DNA of 64,000 nt from Pseudoalteromonas byunsanensis (GCF_001854475.1 NZ_MNAN01000009.1:1-64000); one strand, 5' to 3'. Positions 23,979-34,797 are shown, numbered from the stretch's first letter. Made by a program: numbers and translations. Notes: generated from the letters alone by a model not told the origin.

Positions 23979-26627
23979 TTAGCTTAGATATTGCAATAAA
24001 ACCGCTTTTAGTTTGTCCATTTCTATAGGTTTGGTAATAAAATGATTCATGCCGTGAGCGAGGGCTTTATCGAAATCTTCTGACATTGCATTGGCTGATA
24101 AGCCACATATTGGAATATCCAATTTCAGCTCATTACGTATGCATTGCGTTGCTTTAAATCCATCCATCACTGGCATTTGTATATCCATTAAAACAAGATC
24201 ATAAGCATAAGGGGTGTTACTTAGCTTATTGATCGCTTGCTTACCATCTTCAGCAATATCAGCCTCAAGTCCCAAAGCATTTAACAGCTTTTTGGCAACC
24301 ATCTGATTGACTGCATTATCTTCAACTAGCAAAACATGACCGTGTAAATTTAGTTCTATTTCTGGCTCTAAATGAATTTGCTTTTTACCGTTACGCAGAC
24401 CAAAAAGTTTGCAAGCATAGTCGTAGAAGGTCACATAAGTATAAGGCATCTCCAACACCAGCACGTCATTAGCAATACCTGCTCGAGAGATTAACACCGA
24501 ATCTCTTTTATCTATAACGACACAAAGCTTCTCACTGTAATGCTGTAGCATCGCCATATCTGACAGACTCATGCTCTTTGACAGTTCATTATCTAACATC
24601 AATACCACATATTTATTAGCAATTTGCTGCTGAGCTAGGTGTTTCGACTTACCCAATTGCACATAATTAACCTGACACTTATTAACCGTAAAATATTCAC
24701 TGATAAGGTCTAGGGGTTTACAATTATGGCTATGATATAGCAAAGTTACGGATAAATTATCTGCTTTGGGGAGCTTTAATACTTCCTGATGTTGAGCAGG
24801 CTTTAACCTTAATAGCACCGAAAAAACAGACCCTTGTTCCGATTGAGAGCGAACACTAATACTACCATGCATAAGCTCGCAGAGCTGTTTTACAATGGCC
24901 AACCCCAACCCTGTTCCGCCATATTTTCTACTGGTTGATACATCTGCTTGGGAAAAGCGATCGAACACGTCTAGTTGGTGTTGTTCTGACATACCAATCC
25001 CCGTATCTTCTACTTCTATACCTAAGATCACTTCTCCGGTAGCACTACCATGTGCACAAAGCCGTATATCAATCCCTCCTATCGAAGTAAACTTAATAGC
25101 ATTGTTACACAAATTTAAGATTATCTGTGTGATACGTACTTCGTCGCCAACAAAATGACTCAATTCGGTTGGACACAAACACCTGAGATATAAATTCTTT
25201 TCAGCAGCTCTAAGACTGACCGATGCAAGGATATTTTCAAGCATTTTATTGAGTTCAAACTCTTTATCTTCAATATCGAGCTTACCAGCTTCTATTTTAG
25301 AAAAGTCTAGAATGTCATTGATAACCGACATTAAAACACCACTGGAATAATCTATTTTATCGAGATATTCACGTTGTTCTTCCTGTAAATCCGATTTTTT
25401 CAACAGCTCAACGAGTCCGATAATACCGTTCATGGGGGTGCGAATTTCATGACTCATATTGGCCAAAAACAAGCTTTTTGACACCGTGGCTTGTTCTGCT
25501 TCCTGACGCTTTACATCCAACTCCTGATTTAGCGCTTTTTGTTCGATCACCAACTCTTTAGTCCGCTCAAACAACTCTGTTATTTGAATATTTTTTTTAT
25601 GGAACACACTGGCAGCCAGTGACAGTTGTCCGATTTCATCTGTGCGTTTTAGATAAGGAATGTCCACTATATGAAGGTTATTACTGAGACGTTGAAACAA
25701 TACAGTCAAAGTTCTAATTGGACGGATCACCCGTAAAATTAGGAACACTGCATATATGGCAACCATCAGCATACTCAATAAAATAAACAGCTCGCTGCGC
25801 TGCTGTAAAGAGTTCATAGTCTGCTTTGCCTCAACAATTTTATTTTGCATCGCTTGTTCTTCTTGTTCACGAAGCTTTGAAGAAAGGTGTAATATTTCAT
25901 TAGCGCTACCTGTTAAAACCACGTTGGTTAAATACAGATAGCCACGAATGGTTTGATGTAACTTTCTAAAGGCTAAATGAATATCCTGAAACTGAGCCGC
26001 CACTGACTCTTCATTAAGCGCTGTGAGCTCAGCCCTTGCCTCAGATACTTGAGCATCAAACGTTCTAATATGTTCAGAGTTTTGTGTTATTAAATAAGCC
26101 AGCACTGCGTTGTGAGCTTTTAGCAAGTAGGATGATATAAGCGCACGATTATTAACATCAATTTCTTTATTGATGGATTCTTGAGCTTTATTAACCAAGC
26201 CCAGCAGCTCATTTTGGTATAAAGATTGACGCTTTTCCCGGCCCGAAATAACCGTCGACAAATTATCGCGGTAGTCACTTATATGAGTTCGCATTCGCAA
26301 AATCATATCACCCACTTCTTTGCGACTAGGAGAATAGTCTAACTCCGCAAGCGCACTTTCAATTTTATTGATTAAGTCTTGGCTACGATCCATCGCCACC
26401 AAACTTGCAGACTGCTTATAAATCAGAACATTTCGTTGCAGGTCGATAACAGAAAGTTCAAGGTCGTAAGCAATCTCTGCCATTTGAGTTGATTGTTCAA
26501 TCTCTGCATCGCGCTGCTCAAGGAGTCGATAACTAACATTAGTTAAATATGCGGAGAACAACGCCATCAACCCAATACATAACAGCCCTAAGCTAAGTTG
26601 AAATGTCAAAGAGCGATAGAACTTCAT
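23979..26627 (-). CDS. hybrid sensor histidine kinase (TorS-like architecture)
   Basis: An 882-residue inner-membrane kinase. It has one transmembrane segment near residues 10-30, a long helical periplasmic domain, and a second segment near 280-300 (LFILLSMLMVAIYAVFLILR). HAMP and a coiled coil come next, then HisKA with His393 in MSHEIRTPMNG, and HATPase_c with a DTGIGMS N/G box and GGTGLGLAI. A degenerate receiver-like region follows (about 630-750). The C-terminal receiver is true, with phospho-acceptor Asp815 in LVLMDIQMPVMDG. There is no HPt domain, so an outside HPt protein or regulator is needed. It starts 9 bases after the periplasmic binding protein gene, which probably senses its ligand. 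No partner regulator is nearby. Confidence 0.92.
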   Translation of the reverse strand: MKFYRSLTFQLSLGLLCIGLMALFSAYLTNVSYRLLEQRDAEIEQSTQMAEIAYDLELSVIDLQRNVLIYKQSASLVAMDRSQDLINKIESALAELDYSPSRKEVGDMILRMRTHISDYRDNLSTVISGREKRQSLYQNELLGLVNKAQESINKEIDVNNRALISSYLLKAHNAVLAYLITQNSEHIRTFDAQVSEARAELTALNEESVAAQFQDIHLAFRKLHQTIRGYLYLTNVVLTGSANEILHLSSKLREQEEQAMQNKIVEAKQTMNSLQQRSELFILLSMLMVAIYAVFLILRVIRPIRTLTVLFQRLSNNLHIVDIPYLKRTDEIGQLSLAASVFHKKNIQITELFERTKELVIEQKALNQELDVKRQEAEQATVSKSLFLANMSHEIRTPMNGIIGLVELLKKSDLQEEQREYLDKIDYSSGVLMSVINDILDFSKIEAGKLDIEDKEFELNKMLENILASVSLRAAEKNLYLRCLCPTELSHFVGDEVRITQIILNLCNNAIKFTSIGGIDIRLCAHGSATGEVILGIEVEDTGIGMSEQHQLDVFDRFSQADVSTSRKYGGTGLGLAIVKQLCELMHGSISVRSQSEQGSVFSVLLRLKPAQHQEVLKLPKADNLSVTLLYHSHNCKPLDLISEYFTVNKCQVNYVQLGKSKHLAQQQIANKYVVLMLDNELSKSMSLSDMAMLQHYSEKLCVVIDKRDSVLISRAGIANDVLVLEMPYTYVTFYDYACKLFGLRNGKKQIHLEPEIELNLHGHVLLVEDNAVNQMVAKKLLNALGLEADIAEDGKQAINKLSNTPYAYDLVLMDIQMPVMDGFKATQCIRNELKLDIPICGLSANAMSEDFDKALAHGMNHFITKPIEMDKLKAVLLQYLS

Positions 26628-26636
26628 ACCACGCTC

Positions 26637-27923
26637 CTAATTAATAAACTCATACCACTTTTGCAAGCTGTAGTCATAGCTGGGCATAACAGTATTCCAC
26701 ACTGCTACATTACTAAACCGTTTTAGATAGCTACCACCTGTACGGACTTCTCCCTTTTTAACGGATAATTGACCATCAGTCCCCGCTAAGTCACTTGCCG
26801 CAGGCTGACCTTCATACCAATAATTCCATTCATCCTGCGACAGATAATTTTTTGCTCTTTGCGGGTTCGAAATGTAATAACCCTGACGTGCGATAAATGC
26901 ACCAGGCCAGCCCGATAACCACCAATTCATATACTCATATGCCGCGTCTTTCACTGCTCCTTGGGTATGCGAAGACAGGCACATTACTCCATGCCACCCC
27001 CGATATCCTTCTTTTGGTGCAGCATAAATAACAGGCACATTTTGACCATTAAGAGCCGACACTGCCGGAGAGAACATACTTTCAATGACCACTCGGTTAC
27101 TTTTCATAAAATCAACCGATTCAGGCACCGATGTCCAAAAACCACTAAAGTGGCCTCGTTGCTTATACTCACTTAGAATCTTAAATAATTGATCAAGCTC
27201 TTGATTGGTAATGTTACCAATATTGCCAAAGGTCATAAGTCGCTGCGCTTGCGCCGCGAGGGCTAAGTCGAATAATCCAATTGTAGGGGCATTCACCACA
27301 GCAACCTTACCTTGGTACTTTTCCTCAAGCAGCCACCCCCAACTTTCAGTTTTATAGGGAATGCCTGGCTCAATGACATTAGTGTTATATCCAAATGAGT
27401 CTACATTATGTACATAGGGTAGATAGCTGATTAGTTCAGTTTCCTGATTAGAGAGACTGCCATCTGGCTGCACGTGTAGTAGCTTATATGGTGCATCTCC
27501 CGCTCCGATACTAGCACTTGGTTGCACACGGCCAGTCTTAGTTAAAGGGTTTATTTCATCCCAGTAACGCAATCGCTTCTTCTCTATGGGTTGGATCGAG
27601 CCCGTATACCACAACACATTGATGCTATTTGACCACTGTTCATACAAATCAAAAGATTCCGGAGACATAGCAGCCTTTTGTAACACCGCCGCACTTCCTT
27701 TAGGCTCAAATGACAGGTTAATACCCAGATCCTTCTGTGCTTGCTCTTTTAATGCTGCTTGCAAGGTCACATGTGTGCCAAGTACTCTGACTGTGTGTGT
27801 TTTTTTAGCAAACACGTATGGCACATTAAATCCAAGTAGACCACATGCTCCCAAGCCTGCTGCGCGCTTTAGTAACTTACGCTTACCTTGATCAATATCA
27901 CAACGAAGCGGTTTATTGGTCAT
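26637..27923 (-). CDS. periplasmic substrate-binding protein (PotD/PotF-like), partner of the kinase
   Basis: A 428-residue family 1 extracellular binding protein. The start at 27923 (MTNKPLRCD...) follows AAGGA and gives an N-terminus KRKLLKRAAGLGACGLLGF that looks like a Tat-type signal with KR in place of RR. Further features are VRVLGTHVTLQ at the mature start, a SYLPYVHNVDSFGYNTNVI hinge and C-terminal GGSYLKRFSNVAVWNTVMP. The polyamine/iron binding-protein group is the closest by eye. No ABC permease or ATPase genes accompany it. It precedes the hybrid kinase by nine bases, which suggests it presents a ligand to the sensor, as TorT does to TorS, rather than feeding a transporter. Confidence 0.85.
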   Translation of the reverse strand: MTNKPLRCDIDQGKRKLLKRAAGLGACGLLGFNVPYVFAKKTHTVRVLGTHVTLQAALKEQAQKDLGINLSFEPKGSAAVLQKAAMSPESFDLYEQWSNSINVLWYTGSIQPIEKKRLRYWDEINPLTKTGRVQPSASIGAGDAPYKLLHVQPDGSLSNQETELISYLPYVHNVDSFGYNTNVIEPGIPYKTESWGWLLEEKYQGKVAVVNAPTIGLFDLALAAQAQRLMTFGNIGNITNQELDQLFKILSEYKQRGHFSGFWTSVPESVDFMKSNRVVIESMFSPAVSALNGQNVPVIYAAPKEGYRGWHGVMCLSSHTQGAVKDAAYEYMNWWLSGWPGAFIARQGYYISNPQRAKNYLSQDEWNYWYEGQPAASDLAGTDGQLSVKKGEVRTGGSYLKRFSNVAVWNTVMPSYDYSLQKWYEFIN

Positions 27924-28144
27924 CGCTATTTCCTTCTTATCGCAACTTTGCGACACATTTATCACTTAAATTTTAACCAAGTATAGAAGAGCAAAAGGTA
28001 TTTGGTATGCGCAACAACAAATTTTACGCTCACAACAAAGGCGCAAGGGCGCAAAGAAATTGTAAGAATGAAGGGACGACTCAACGTATCAAGCTGGCCT
28101 TAAAAATATAACTGGGCTTAACAAGTATGGGGAAGGCAAAAGGC

Positions 28145-28172
28145 AAAAAAAGCGTGCTACGCACGCTTTTTT
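28145..28172 (-). terminator. Rho-independent terminator after yaaA
   Basis: Stem AGCGTGC/GCACGCT with loop tac and long A and T tracts. It lies immediately after the yaaA stop on the minus strand. Its symmetry would also allow use on the plus strand. Confidence 0.88.
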
Positions 28173-28176
28173 CAAG

Positions 28177-28956
28177 TTAGCTTTGTTCTTCTCGCAAGAA
28201 AACTGGATCATTAACTTTACTGGTGGCCTGCTCACTAAAGTAATAACCTGCCACATCAAATTCTCGTAACTTGTCAACACTTGTCACTTGTTGCTCCATA
28301 ATATAGCGAGCCATCATCCCACGCGCCTTCTTGGCGTAGAAACTAATCACTTTATATTGACCATTTTTACAGTCTTTAAAGACAGGTGTAATAATTTCAC
28401 CTTGCAATGCCTTTTTATCTACAGCCTTGAAATATTCATTAGATGCCAGATTAACTAACTGTGATGACTGAGTTTGTGCCAGCGCCTCATTTAGCTTTTG
28501 CGCTATAATACTTCCCCAAAACTCATATAAGTTCTTGCCGCGAGGGTTATCTAGTTTCGTGCCCATTTCTAATCGATATGCTTGCATCAAATCCAGAGGC
28601 TTTAGCACTCCATATAGACCAGATAATATTCGCAGATGCTGTTGTGCATACGCCAATGTATCTTCACTTAGAGAGCTTGCTTCCAGGCCACTATACACAT
28701 CGCCGTTAAAGGCCAGTACCGCCTGTTTGGCGTTTTGTGATGTGAAGGGTAATGACCAATCATTAAAGCGAGCTACGTTCAACCCAGCCAGCTTATCGCT
28801 AATTTTCATTAAACTGGCAACCTGTTGCATTGATAAAGTACGACATACTTTTATCAGTTCTTCACTGTGCTGTAATAATTCAGGCTGAGTAAAATGCGAT
28901 ATATGTGATGACGTTTCAAAATCTAAATTTTTTGCCGGAGAGATTACCGTGATCAT
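28177..28956 (-). CDS. yaaA: peroxide-stress protein YaaA
   Basis: A 259-residue DUF328/UPF0246 protein. In E. coli YaaA lowers intracellular free iron during hydrogen peroxide stress and binds DNA. The family start [14 protein letters not shown] is present. So are [38 protein letters not shown] and the C-terminal [14 protein letters not shown]. The gene is single, between the binding-protein gene and tal, and divergent from tal over 265 bases. A strong terminator follows. Confidence 0.94.
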   Translation of the reverse strand: MITVISPAKNLDFETSSHISHFTQPELLQHSEELIKVCRTLSMQQVASLMKISDKLAGLNVARFNDWSLPFTSQNAKQAVLAFNGDVYSGLEASSLSEDTLAYAQQHLRILSGLYGVLKPLDLMQAYRLEMGTKLDNPRGKNLYEFWGSIIAQKLNEALAQTQSSQLVNLASNEYFKAVDKKALQGEIITPVFKDCKNGQYKVISFYAKKARGMMARYIMEQQVTSVDKLREFDVAGYYFSEQATSKVNDPVFLREEQS

Positions 28957-29221
28957 GGCGAGCCTATTGACTTAAAATATGTTTAATGTCAATTTCAACA
29001 CTATCCCCTGTTGACTTCAAGTACTGAATAACCCTTGATTTTATAGGGGATAACAACAATTCAACAAAGTGTCCCTACCTTTTATACACTGTGAACACCC
29101 GCATAATAGTGTTATCCGCATAAATACGGACAATTGACCTATTAATGGCTGTCATGGTGCTGCAACATAGGAACACTAAAATTTTTCGAAATTTTGCTGC
29201 AAATAGGAATGAGGAAAACCA

Positions 29222-30172
29222 ATGACATCAGCACTAGATAGGCTCAAACAGCACTCTTCGATCGTTGCCGATACTGGCGATATTGAAGCAATTCGTAAGC
29301 ATCAACCAGAAGATGCCACAACTAATCCGTCGCTACTATTAAAAGCTAGCGAAATGCCAGCCTATCAAGCTTATCTACAAAAAGCATGGGACTACGCAAA
29401 GTCAGTACATTCTGATACGGATAAACAGCTAGAACTAGCGTGTGATTACTTTGCGGTTCTTATTGGTAAAGAAATCGCTGATATCGTCCCAGGCTATATT
29501 TCTACAGAAGTCGATGCGCGTTTATCCTTTGATACGCAAGCGACCATCGACAAAGCCAAGAGCTTATTGGCTCTGTATCGCAAAGAAGGCGTTAGCCAGG
29601 ATAAGATCCTGATTAAAATCGCGTCAACTTGGGAAGGCATCAAAGCCGCTGAGCAACTAGAAAATGAAGGTATTAAATGTAATTTGACCTTATTGTTCAG
29701 CCAAGCTCAAGCTCGTGCATGTGCCGATGCAAACGTATTTTTGATTTCTCCATTTGTTGGCAGAATTTTAGACTGGCATGTTGCCAATGGCCTAGCAAAG
29801 CCGACAGATCCAATGGCTGACCCTGGTGTACAATCTGTTCGCAGCATTTATGAATTTTACAAACGCCATGGTTATAAAACGGTTGTAATGGGTGCAAGTT
29901 TCCGTAATACCGGTGAAATAATCGCACTAACGGGCTGTGATAAATTAACGATTAGCCCTGCACTACTTGAGGAGTTAGGCGAATTAACTGATGCGCCAGA
30001 ATATTTACTTGAAAGTAATTATGCCCTTGAAGCGAAACCAGCTCCGTTGAGTGAAGCGCAATTCCGCTGGTTACACAACGAAGATGCCATGGCAACAGAA
30101 AAGCTGGCTGAAGGTATCCGCTCTTTCGCTCAAGCACAGGAAGAGTTAGAAACTCGCTTCAAAGCCCTCTAA
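29222..30172 (+). CDS. tal: transaldolase
   Basis: Transaldolase moves a dihydroxyacetone unit between sugar phosphates in the non-oxidative pentose phosphate pathway. The 316-residue length is that of Tal[13 protein letters not shown] and VDARLSFDT are present, the Schiff-base Lys lies in [12 protein letters not shown], and [11 protein letters not shown] and [10 protein letters not shown] follow. AGGAATGAGG precedes the ATG. It is monocistronic, with a terminator at 30193-30219. Confidence 0.96.
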   Translation: MTSALDRLKQHSSIVADTGDIEAIRKHQPEDATTNPSLLLKASEMPAYQAYLQKAWDYAKSVHSDTDKQLELACDYFAVLIGKEIADIVPGYISTEVDARLSFDTQATIDKAKSLLALYRKEGVSQDKILIKIASTWEGIKAAEQLENEGIKCNLTLLFSQAQARACADANVFLISPFVGRILDWHVANGLAKPTDPMADPGVQSVRSIYEFYKRHGYKTVVMGASFRNTGEIIALTGCDKLTISPALLEELGELTDAPEYLLESNYALEAKPAPLSEAQFRWLHNEDAMATEKLAEGIRSFAQAQEELETRFKAL

Positions 30173-30192
30173 TAGCGCTCCTCTAGTTCCTT

Positions 30193-30219
30193 AAAAACGC
30201 CACTTAATGTGGCGTTTTT
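30193..30219 (+). terminator. Rho-independent terminator after tal
   Basis: AAAACGCCAC/GTGGCGTTTT stem with an ATTAA-type loop and T tract, 20 bases past the tal stop. Confidence 0.9.
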
Positions 30220-30382
30220 TATGTCAGCTATTTGTTGATTTTAATCAAAGTGTCACCCGACTTTAACCTAAACGACACATTTGTGTTTTATTTTTACGCA
30301 AGTTGTGGTATACCGAAGTTGCTTAAAGTGCGAAATTAAGTACAAAAGCGTTATTGAGGTTAATAATCAATAGGAGAAATTC

Positions 30383-30574
30383 ATGGATAGCCTAGACGAT
30401 ATACTAGAAATATTAGAAGGTCCTGAAACACAAAAACGAACCTCTCAGAAAAAGCAAAAACGAAAATGGCGTGAAATAGAAGCGCTAAAAGATAAACAGC
30501 GTCTTCGCAAAGAACTACAGGAACTAGATTACTTCGCAGACAACCTAGATTTAGACGAATTAGATTTCATTTAA
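30383..30574 (+). CDS. PA3496/DUF3545-family small protein
   Basis: A 63-residue, highly charged protein. The acidic N-terminus (MDSLDDILEILEG), a Lys/Arg-rich middle (QKKQKRKWREIEALKDKQRL) and an acidic end (DYFADNLDLDELDF) match the PA3496/DUF3545 family of gammaproteobacteria, sometimes called envelope-integrity proteins. The molecular role is unknown. TAGGAG lies before the ATG. It is a single gene with its own terminator. Confidence 0.88.
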   Translation: MDSLDDILEILEGPETQKRTSQKKQKRKWREIEALKDKQRLRKELQELDYFADNLDLDELDFI

Positions 30575-30594
30575 TTCATCTGGATTTAACCTTT

Positions 30595-30620
30595 AAAAAA
30601 GGCTCCTATGAGCCTTTTTT
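30595..30620. terminator. bidirectional terminator between the DUF3545 gene and ung
   Basis: A GGCTC/GAGCC stem with A and T tracts on both sides, between convergent genes. On the minus strand it ends the long cobalamin-ung transcript. Confidence 0.87.
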
Positions 30621-30639
30621 AGTATTCGCCAACTTCACT

Positions 30640-31299
30640 CTATACCTGCCAGTTAATGGGCTGTTTACCCATCTCCTGTAATAACTGATTAGTTTTAGAA
30701 AAGTGCTGACAACCAAAGAACCCACGGTGAACCGACAAAGGAGAAGGGTGTGGAGCATGCAACACGTAATGGCGGTGCTTATCAATATTCTTACCTTTTT
30801 TCTGGGCATGGGCACCCCATAATAAAAACACAATACCGTCACGGTGTGTGTTCAACTGCTCAATAACCACATCGGTAAAGCGCTCCCAACCTAGTTTTTT
30901 ATGAGAGTGAGCTTCGCCCTGCTCAACTGTCAATACGGTATTAAGCAGCAACACACCTTGCTCAGCCCAAGGCAACAGATAACCATGATTTGGAATGGTA
31001 AATCCAGCAATATCCTGAGCTAGCTCTTTATACATATTAGCTAACGAAGGTGGTGGCTTAATGCCGGGAAGCACCGAAAAACATAGGCCATGGGCTTGAC
31101 TCGGCCCATGATAGGGGTCTTGTCCTAAAATAACGACTTTGACCTGCTCAAACGGCGTTACTTTGAAAGCTTCAAAAATTTGTTCATGTGGCGGATATAC
31201 CGTGACACCTTCAGCGCGTCGCTGTGCCACATAGTTTAATGTCTCTTGAAAATAGGTTTGCCGCTCTTCCTGACCCAATACACTTTGCCAAGTTGTCAT
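30640..31299 (-). CDS. ung: uracil-DNA glycosylase
   Basis: Ung removes uracil from DNA as the first step of base excision repair. The 219-residue family 1 enzyme shows the water-activating GQDPYHG loop, the [13 protein letters not shown] segment, [12 protein letters not shown] and the DNA-intercalating [11 protein letters not shown] loop. It is 11 bases downstream of btuF with no terminator between, so it seems to be the last gene of the cobalamin operon. A promoter inside btuF is possible. The pairing with B12 genes looks like chance positional coupling rather than shared function. Confidence 0.97.
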   Translation of the reverse strand: MTTWQSVLGQEERQTYFQETLNYVAQRRAEGVTVYPPHEQIFEAFKVTPFEQVKVVILGQDPYHGPSQAHGLCFSVLPGIKPPPSLANMYKELAQDIAGFTIPNHGYLLPWAEQGVLLLNTVLTVEQGEAHSHKKLGWERFTDVVIEQLNTHRDGIVFLLWGAHAQKKGKNIDKHRHYVLHAPHPSPLSVHRGFFGCQHFSKTNQLLQEMGKQPINWQV

Positions 31300-31310
31300 G
31301 CTGGTTTCCT

Positions 31311-32153
31311 TTATTCTTTATCGTAATATGCGCGAGCAAGCTGCAGTTTATCACACATATCCGTTACTCCATCAAGCACCCGAGTACTGTAGCGATGCAA
31401 CAAATCCGCATCTACTTCGATAAATTGTTGATATTGAACAGCGGGGATCTCCGGCCAAACTTGCCAATTAATGGTTGGCATAACCTTTTTGCTTTTCTCA
31501 TTGGGCAACACAATGACTTCTGGCTTTTTCTTGAGCACATTTTCAACACTGATTTGTGGATACTCCATTGAGCTATCAGCAAATACATTGTCTACGCTGC
31601 ATAATTCTAGTAGCTGATGAATCCATGTATTACGGTTAATGCTCATCATTGGCTCAGGCCACAGTTGATAAAATACCTGTAAGCGTTTCGCACCTTTATA
31701 ATGCGTTTTTAAACGATTGAAGCGCGCAGTGAATTGTTGTGCTAATTGCTCTGCTTCTTGAATTTTCCCAGTTAACTTACCAAACAAACGTAATTCATCC
31801 GCAACCTTGCTAATATCTCTGGTATCACTGTAGATAACGCGTATCCCCAGCTTTTCTAGCTTCTGCAAGTCATCCTTTTTGTTACCAGAGTGCCACGCAA
31901 TCACCAAGTCAGGCTTCAGTGCCAGCACTTTTTCAAGCATGATGCCATTGTGGCCGCCAATACGAATAATCTCGTTCGCCGCTTCTGGGTAATCTGCGTA
32001 CTCAACTGTGCCGACAATACGTTCACCTGCTCCAATGGCAAATAAATTTTCTACAATATGTGGCGCTAAAGCAATGATCCGCTTTGCGTCACTGGCGTGG
32101 CTATAACTACAAAATAGCCCAATGATAAGTAGGCATAAACGTATATAAAGCAT
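31311..32153 (-). CDS. btuF: vitamin B12 periplasmic binding protein BtuF
   Basis: A 280-residue class III binding protein that delivers cobalamin to BtuCD. The signal peptide is [45 protein letters not shown] is the conserved N-terminal lobe, and [22 protein letters not shown] follows, with a long linking helix and [14 protein letters not shown] in the C-terminal lobe. The ATG overlaps the cobO stop by one base (TAATG), so the two are translationally coupled. It is part of the cobalamin operon that also contains btuC and btuD. Confidence 0.93.
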   Translation of the reverse strand: MLYIRLCLLIIGLFCSYSHASDAKRIIALAPHIVENLFAIGAGERIVGTVEYADYPEAANEIIRIGGHNGIMLEKVLALKPDLVIAWHSGNKKDDLQKLEKLGIRVIYSDTRDISKVADELRLFGKLTGKIQEAEQLAQQFTARFNRLKTHYKGAKRLQVFYQLWPEPMMSINRNTWIHQLLELCSVDNVFADSSMEYPQISVENVLKKKPEVIVLPNEKSKKVMPTINWQVWPEIPAVQYQQFIEVDADLLHRYSTRVLDGVTDMCDKLQLARAYYDKE

Positions 32154-32764
32154 TAGAAATCAAACCCCTCTAAGGCCTTAACTCCTGACTCAAAAGCATG
32201 TTTAACATTGCGAACTTCGCTCACAGTATCAGCTAATTCTGTTAATTTTCGATGAGCGCCGCGGCCCGTCACGATCACTGATTGCATTTTTGGACGATTC
32301 GCAATTGCATGAAGCACTTCTTCTAAATCAATATAATCGTAACTGACCATATAGGTGAGCTCATCAAGTAGTACCAAATCAATGCTATCATCTTGCAACC
32401 ATGCTTTAGCTTGTTGCCATGTTTGTTGTGCAGCTTGTGTATCAGTTTCTCGGTTTTGCGTCTCCCAAGTAAATCCTGTTTTCATCACTGCAAAAGGGAC
32501 CCCAACTTTTTCTAATAAATTACGTTCACCACACTCCCACATCCCTTTGATAAACTGCGCCACCGCAGCTTGTTTACCATGACCAACACAGCGTGCCACC
32601 GTGCCAAAGCCAGAGGTTGACTTGCCCTTGCCATTACCGGTGATCACCTGAAAAATTCCCTGTACTTTATCAGCACTAGCCACCTTTGCATCTACTTGCT
32701 CTTTCACTTTTTGCTGTCTTTGCTGATGTTTTTCCTGATTTTTTTTACTACCTGAGTCGCTCAT
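32153..32764 (-). CDS. cobO: cob(I)alamin adenosyltransferase (CobO/BtuR type)
   Basis: It adds the 5'-deoxyadenosyl group from ATP to reduced corrinoids. The 203-residue length is normal for CobO/CobA. A basic N-terminal tail precedes the Walker-type loop FQVITGNGKGKSTSGFGTVAR. The rest matches CobO: VAQFIKGMWECGERN, LVLLDELTYMVSYDYIDLEEV and VIVTGRGAHRKLTELADTVSEV. The gene follows cobQ by 24 bases in the cobalamin operon. It would convert salvaged cobinamide or cobyric acid to adenosyl forms before the later steps. Confidence 0.95.
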   Translation of the reverse strand: MSDSGSKKNQEKHQQRQQKVKEQVDAKVASADKVQGIFQVITGNGKGKSTSGFGTVARCVGHGKQAAVAQFIKGMWECGERNLLEKVGVPFAVMKTGFTWETQNRETDTQAAQQTWQQAKAWLQDDSIDLVLLDELTYMVSYDYIDLEEVLHAIANRPKMQSVIVTGRGAHRKLTELADTVSEVRNVKHAFESGVKALEGFDF

Positions 32765-32788
32765 AAATTCCTCTTGGTTAAATTGTTT

Positions 32789-34267
32789 TTATGCTTCTAA
32801 CGCCATTGCCAATAATTTATCTATATCCAAATGTTGCTCGCAGGCATCAGCCAAGCGTTCAAGCTGCTGCTCTCGGTGCTTTGCCAAGTCAAATGCATTT
32901 GCCTGCACTCGTCCATCGCTGGCCCATGCCAGTATCATATTGGCAGCATCAGGGGTATCAAACAGGCCATGTAAGTAGGTACCCACAATCTGATTATCAT
33001 CAGATATAAAGCCATCTTGAGTAATATTGTGCGGATGATTGGTAAAGCGCATGAACGGCTGGTTAAAGGCCTTGCCTTCACTGACACCACAATGAATTTC
33101 ATACCCTTTGATGGCAACAGGTATCTCTCCTAGTAAACACTCACCTGATACTTGAGTTAACGTTTTACTGCCTGTTAGCGTGGTCGAAAATTGGGCTAGG
33201 TTTAGAGCACTAATTTGTTTTGCCGAAGATTCGATGCCATCGGGATCGTAAATCGCTTGCCCCAACATCTGCAAACCTCCACAGATCCCCAACAACTTGC
33301 CACCAAAACGTAAATGCCGCATGATCTCTGCTTGCCAACTCTGTGCTTTAACAAAGGCCATGTCTCCTAATACATTTTTGCTACCCGGGACAATGATAAG
33401 GTCAGTTGGACCAATTTGCTCACCGTAACGCACATAGCGTAAGTCCACATTGGGGTGTAGTCGCAAGCTGTCAAAATCAGTGTGATTACTAATATGTGGC
33501 AAAAGCAACACACTCACTCGCAATTGTGCGTCTATCACATGGTTGTCTATTGTCACCGCATCCTCTGCATCCAGATTGAGTGAATGCAAATACGGCATCA
33601 CCCCCAGTACAGGTTTGCCTGTATAAGCTTCAAGCCAGTCCAAACCTGATTGCAGCAACTCGATGTCACCTCGAAAGCGATTGATCACAAACCCTTGTAC
33701 CAGTGCTTGCTCCTGTTCACTGAGTAACGCCAAAGTACCAACAAGGTGGGCAAACACCCCCCCTTTGTCGATGTCCGCAACAATGATAACTGGGCAATCA
33801 ACTTCACAGGCAAAACCCATATTAGCAATATCATTCTCTCGTAAATTGATTTCTGCTGGACTGCCCGCCCCTTCCACTAATACCAACTCATATTGTGCTT
33901 CGAGTCGTTGGTGAGATTCTAATACAGCACCCATCGCAACTTTTTTATAGTCATGATATTTACCCGCTTCCATATTACTGATGGCTCGACCATGTATGAT
34001 CACTTGCGCCCCAGTATCGCTGTTGGGCTTTAACAAGATGGGATTAAAATCTGTGCTCAACGCTAACTTTGCCGCAATTGCCTGCAAAGCTTGCGCTCTA
34101 CCAATCTCTCCACCACAAGGAGTCACTGCACTATTGAGCGCCATGTTTTGCGGTTTAAATGGAGCAACCAGAATACCTTTGCGCGCAAACACACGACACA
34201 ATCCTGCCACAAGCGTACTTTTACCTGCATCAGAGGTGGTCCCCTGTACCATGAGTGTTTTCGCCAT
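32789..34267 (-). CDS. cobQ: cobyric acid synthase
   Basis: CobQ (CbiP) amidates four carboxyl side chains of adenosylcobyrinic acid a,c-diamide with glutamine and ATP. The start is set at 34267, where the ATG overlaps the cobU stop by one base, giving 492 residues. The N-terminal P-loop amidotransferase domain begins [19 protein letters not shown] and has [10 protein letters not shown] and [14 protein letters not shown]. The C-terminal type 1 glutaminase domain has the nucleophile Cys in [15 protein letters not shown] and a His in GTYLHGLFD. No corrin-ring genes are in the window, so the operon may use incoming corrinoid fragments. Confidence 0.95.
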   Translation of the reverse strand: MAKTLMVQGTTSDAGKSTLVAGLCRVFARKGILVAPFKPQNMALNSAVTPCGGEIGRAQALQAIAAKLALSTDFNPILLKPNSDTGAQVIIHGRAISNMEAGKYHDYKKVAMGAVLESHQRLEAQYELVLVEGAGSPAEINLRENDIANMGFACEVDCPVIIVADIDKGGVFAHLVGTLALLSEQEQALVQGFVINRFRGDIELLQSGLDWLEAYTGKPVLGVMPYLHSLNLDAEDAVTIDNHVIDAQLRVSVLLLPHISNHTDFDSLRLHPNVDLRYVRYGEQIGPTDLIIVPGSKNVLGDMAFVKAQSWQAEIMRHLRFGGKLLGICGGLQMLGQAIYDPDGIESSAKQISALNLAQFSTTLTGSKTLTQVSGECLLGEIPVAIKGYEIHCGVSEGKAFNQPFMRFTNHPHNITQDGFISDDNQIVGTYLHGLFDTPDAANMILAWASDGRVQANAFDLAKHREQQLERLADACEQHLDIDKLLAMALEA

Positions 34268-34797
34268 TATTTTAGCCTCAACGCACAACCTGCCATGACA
34301 AATTCAACATGAGTCGCGATATTTGCAATGTCCTGATGCAACCAACCAGACTGGTCAACAAATTCACGGCTCAACTCTCCAACAGGAACAATTCCGTGAC
34401 CCACTTCATTACTAACTAAGATCACATCAGCCAAGGTGATTTGTAAGGCTTCTAGCAGCTGCTGTTTCTTGTTCAAATATTCTTCTAGACCTTGTTCACA
34501 TAGGCCATATGTCAACCACAGCGTTAAACAATCAATTAGTACACAACTGCGCTGAGGTTGCTCTATCAATCTCTCTGGCACTAACCAAGGTTCTTCAACA
34601 AGCAACCATTGCTCGTCTCGACGCGCTTGATGATGAGCAATACGGCTTCGCATCTCATTATCCTTGGCCAGTGCAGTGGCCAGATAAACAATCTGATCGA
34701 CTTTGCCGCTGGCCAGCAGCGCCTTTGCCTTACGTTCAGCTAGAGCACTTTTTCCTGAGCGAGCGCCGCCTAATATCAGTTGAATCTCTTTGTTCAT
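34267..34797 (-). CDS. cobU: adenosylcobinamide kinase / GTP:cobinamide-phosphate guanylyltransferase
   Basis: CobU phosphorylates adenosylcobinamide and activates it with GMP. The ATG at 34797 overlaps the cobS stop (ATGA) and gives a 176-residue protein; the longer upstream reading is a shadow of cobS. Walker A is [41 protein letters not shown] contains the guanylylated His region, and [13 protein letters not shown] and [13 protein letters not shown] follow. It is coupled to cobS upstream and cobQ downstream in the same operon. Confidence 0.95.
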   Translation of the reverse strand: MNKEIQLILGGARSGKSALAERKAKALLASGKVDQIVYLATALAKDNEMRSRIAHHQARRDEQWLLVEEPWLVPERLIEQPQRSCVLIDCLTLWLTYGLCEQGLEEYLNKKQQLLEALQITLADVILVSNEVGHGIVPVGELSREFVDQSGWLHQDIANIATHVEFVMAGCALRLK

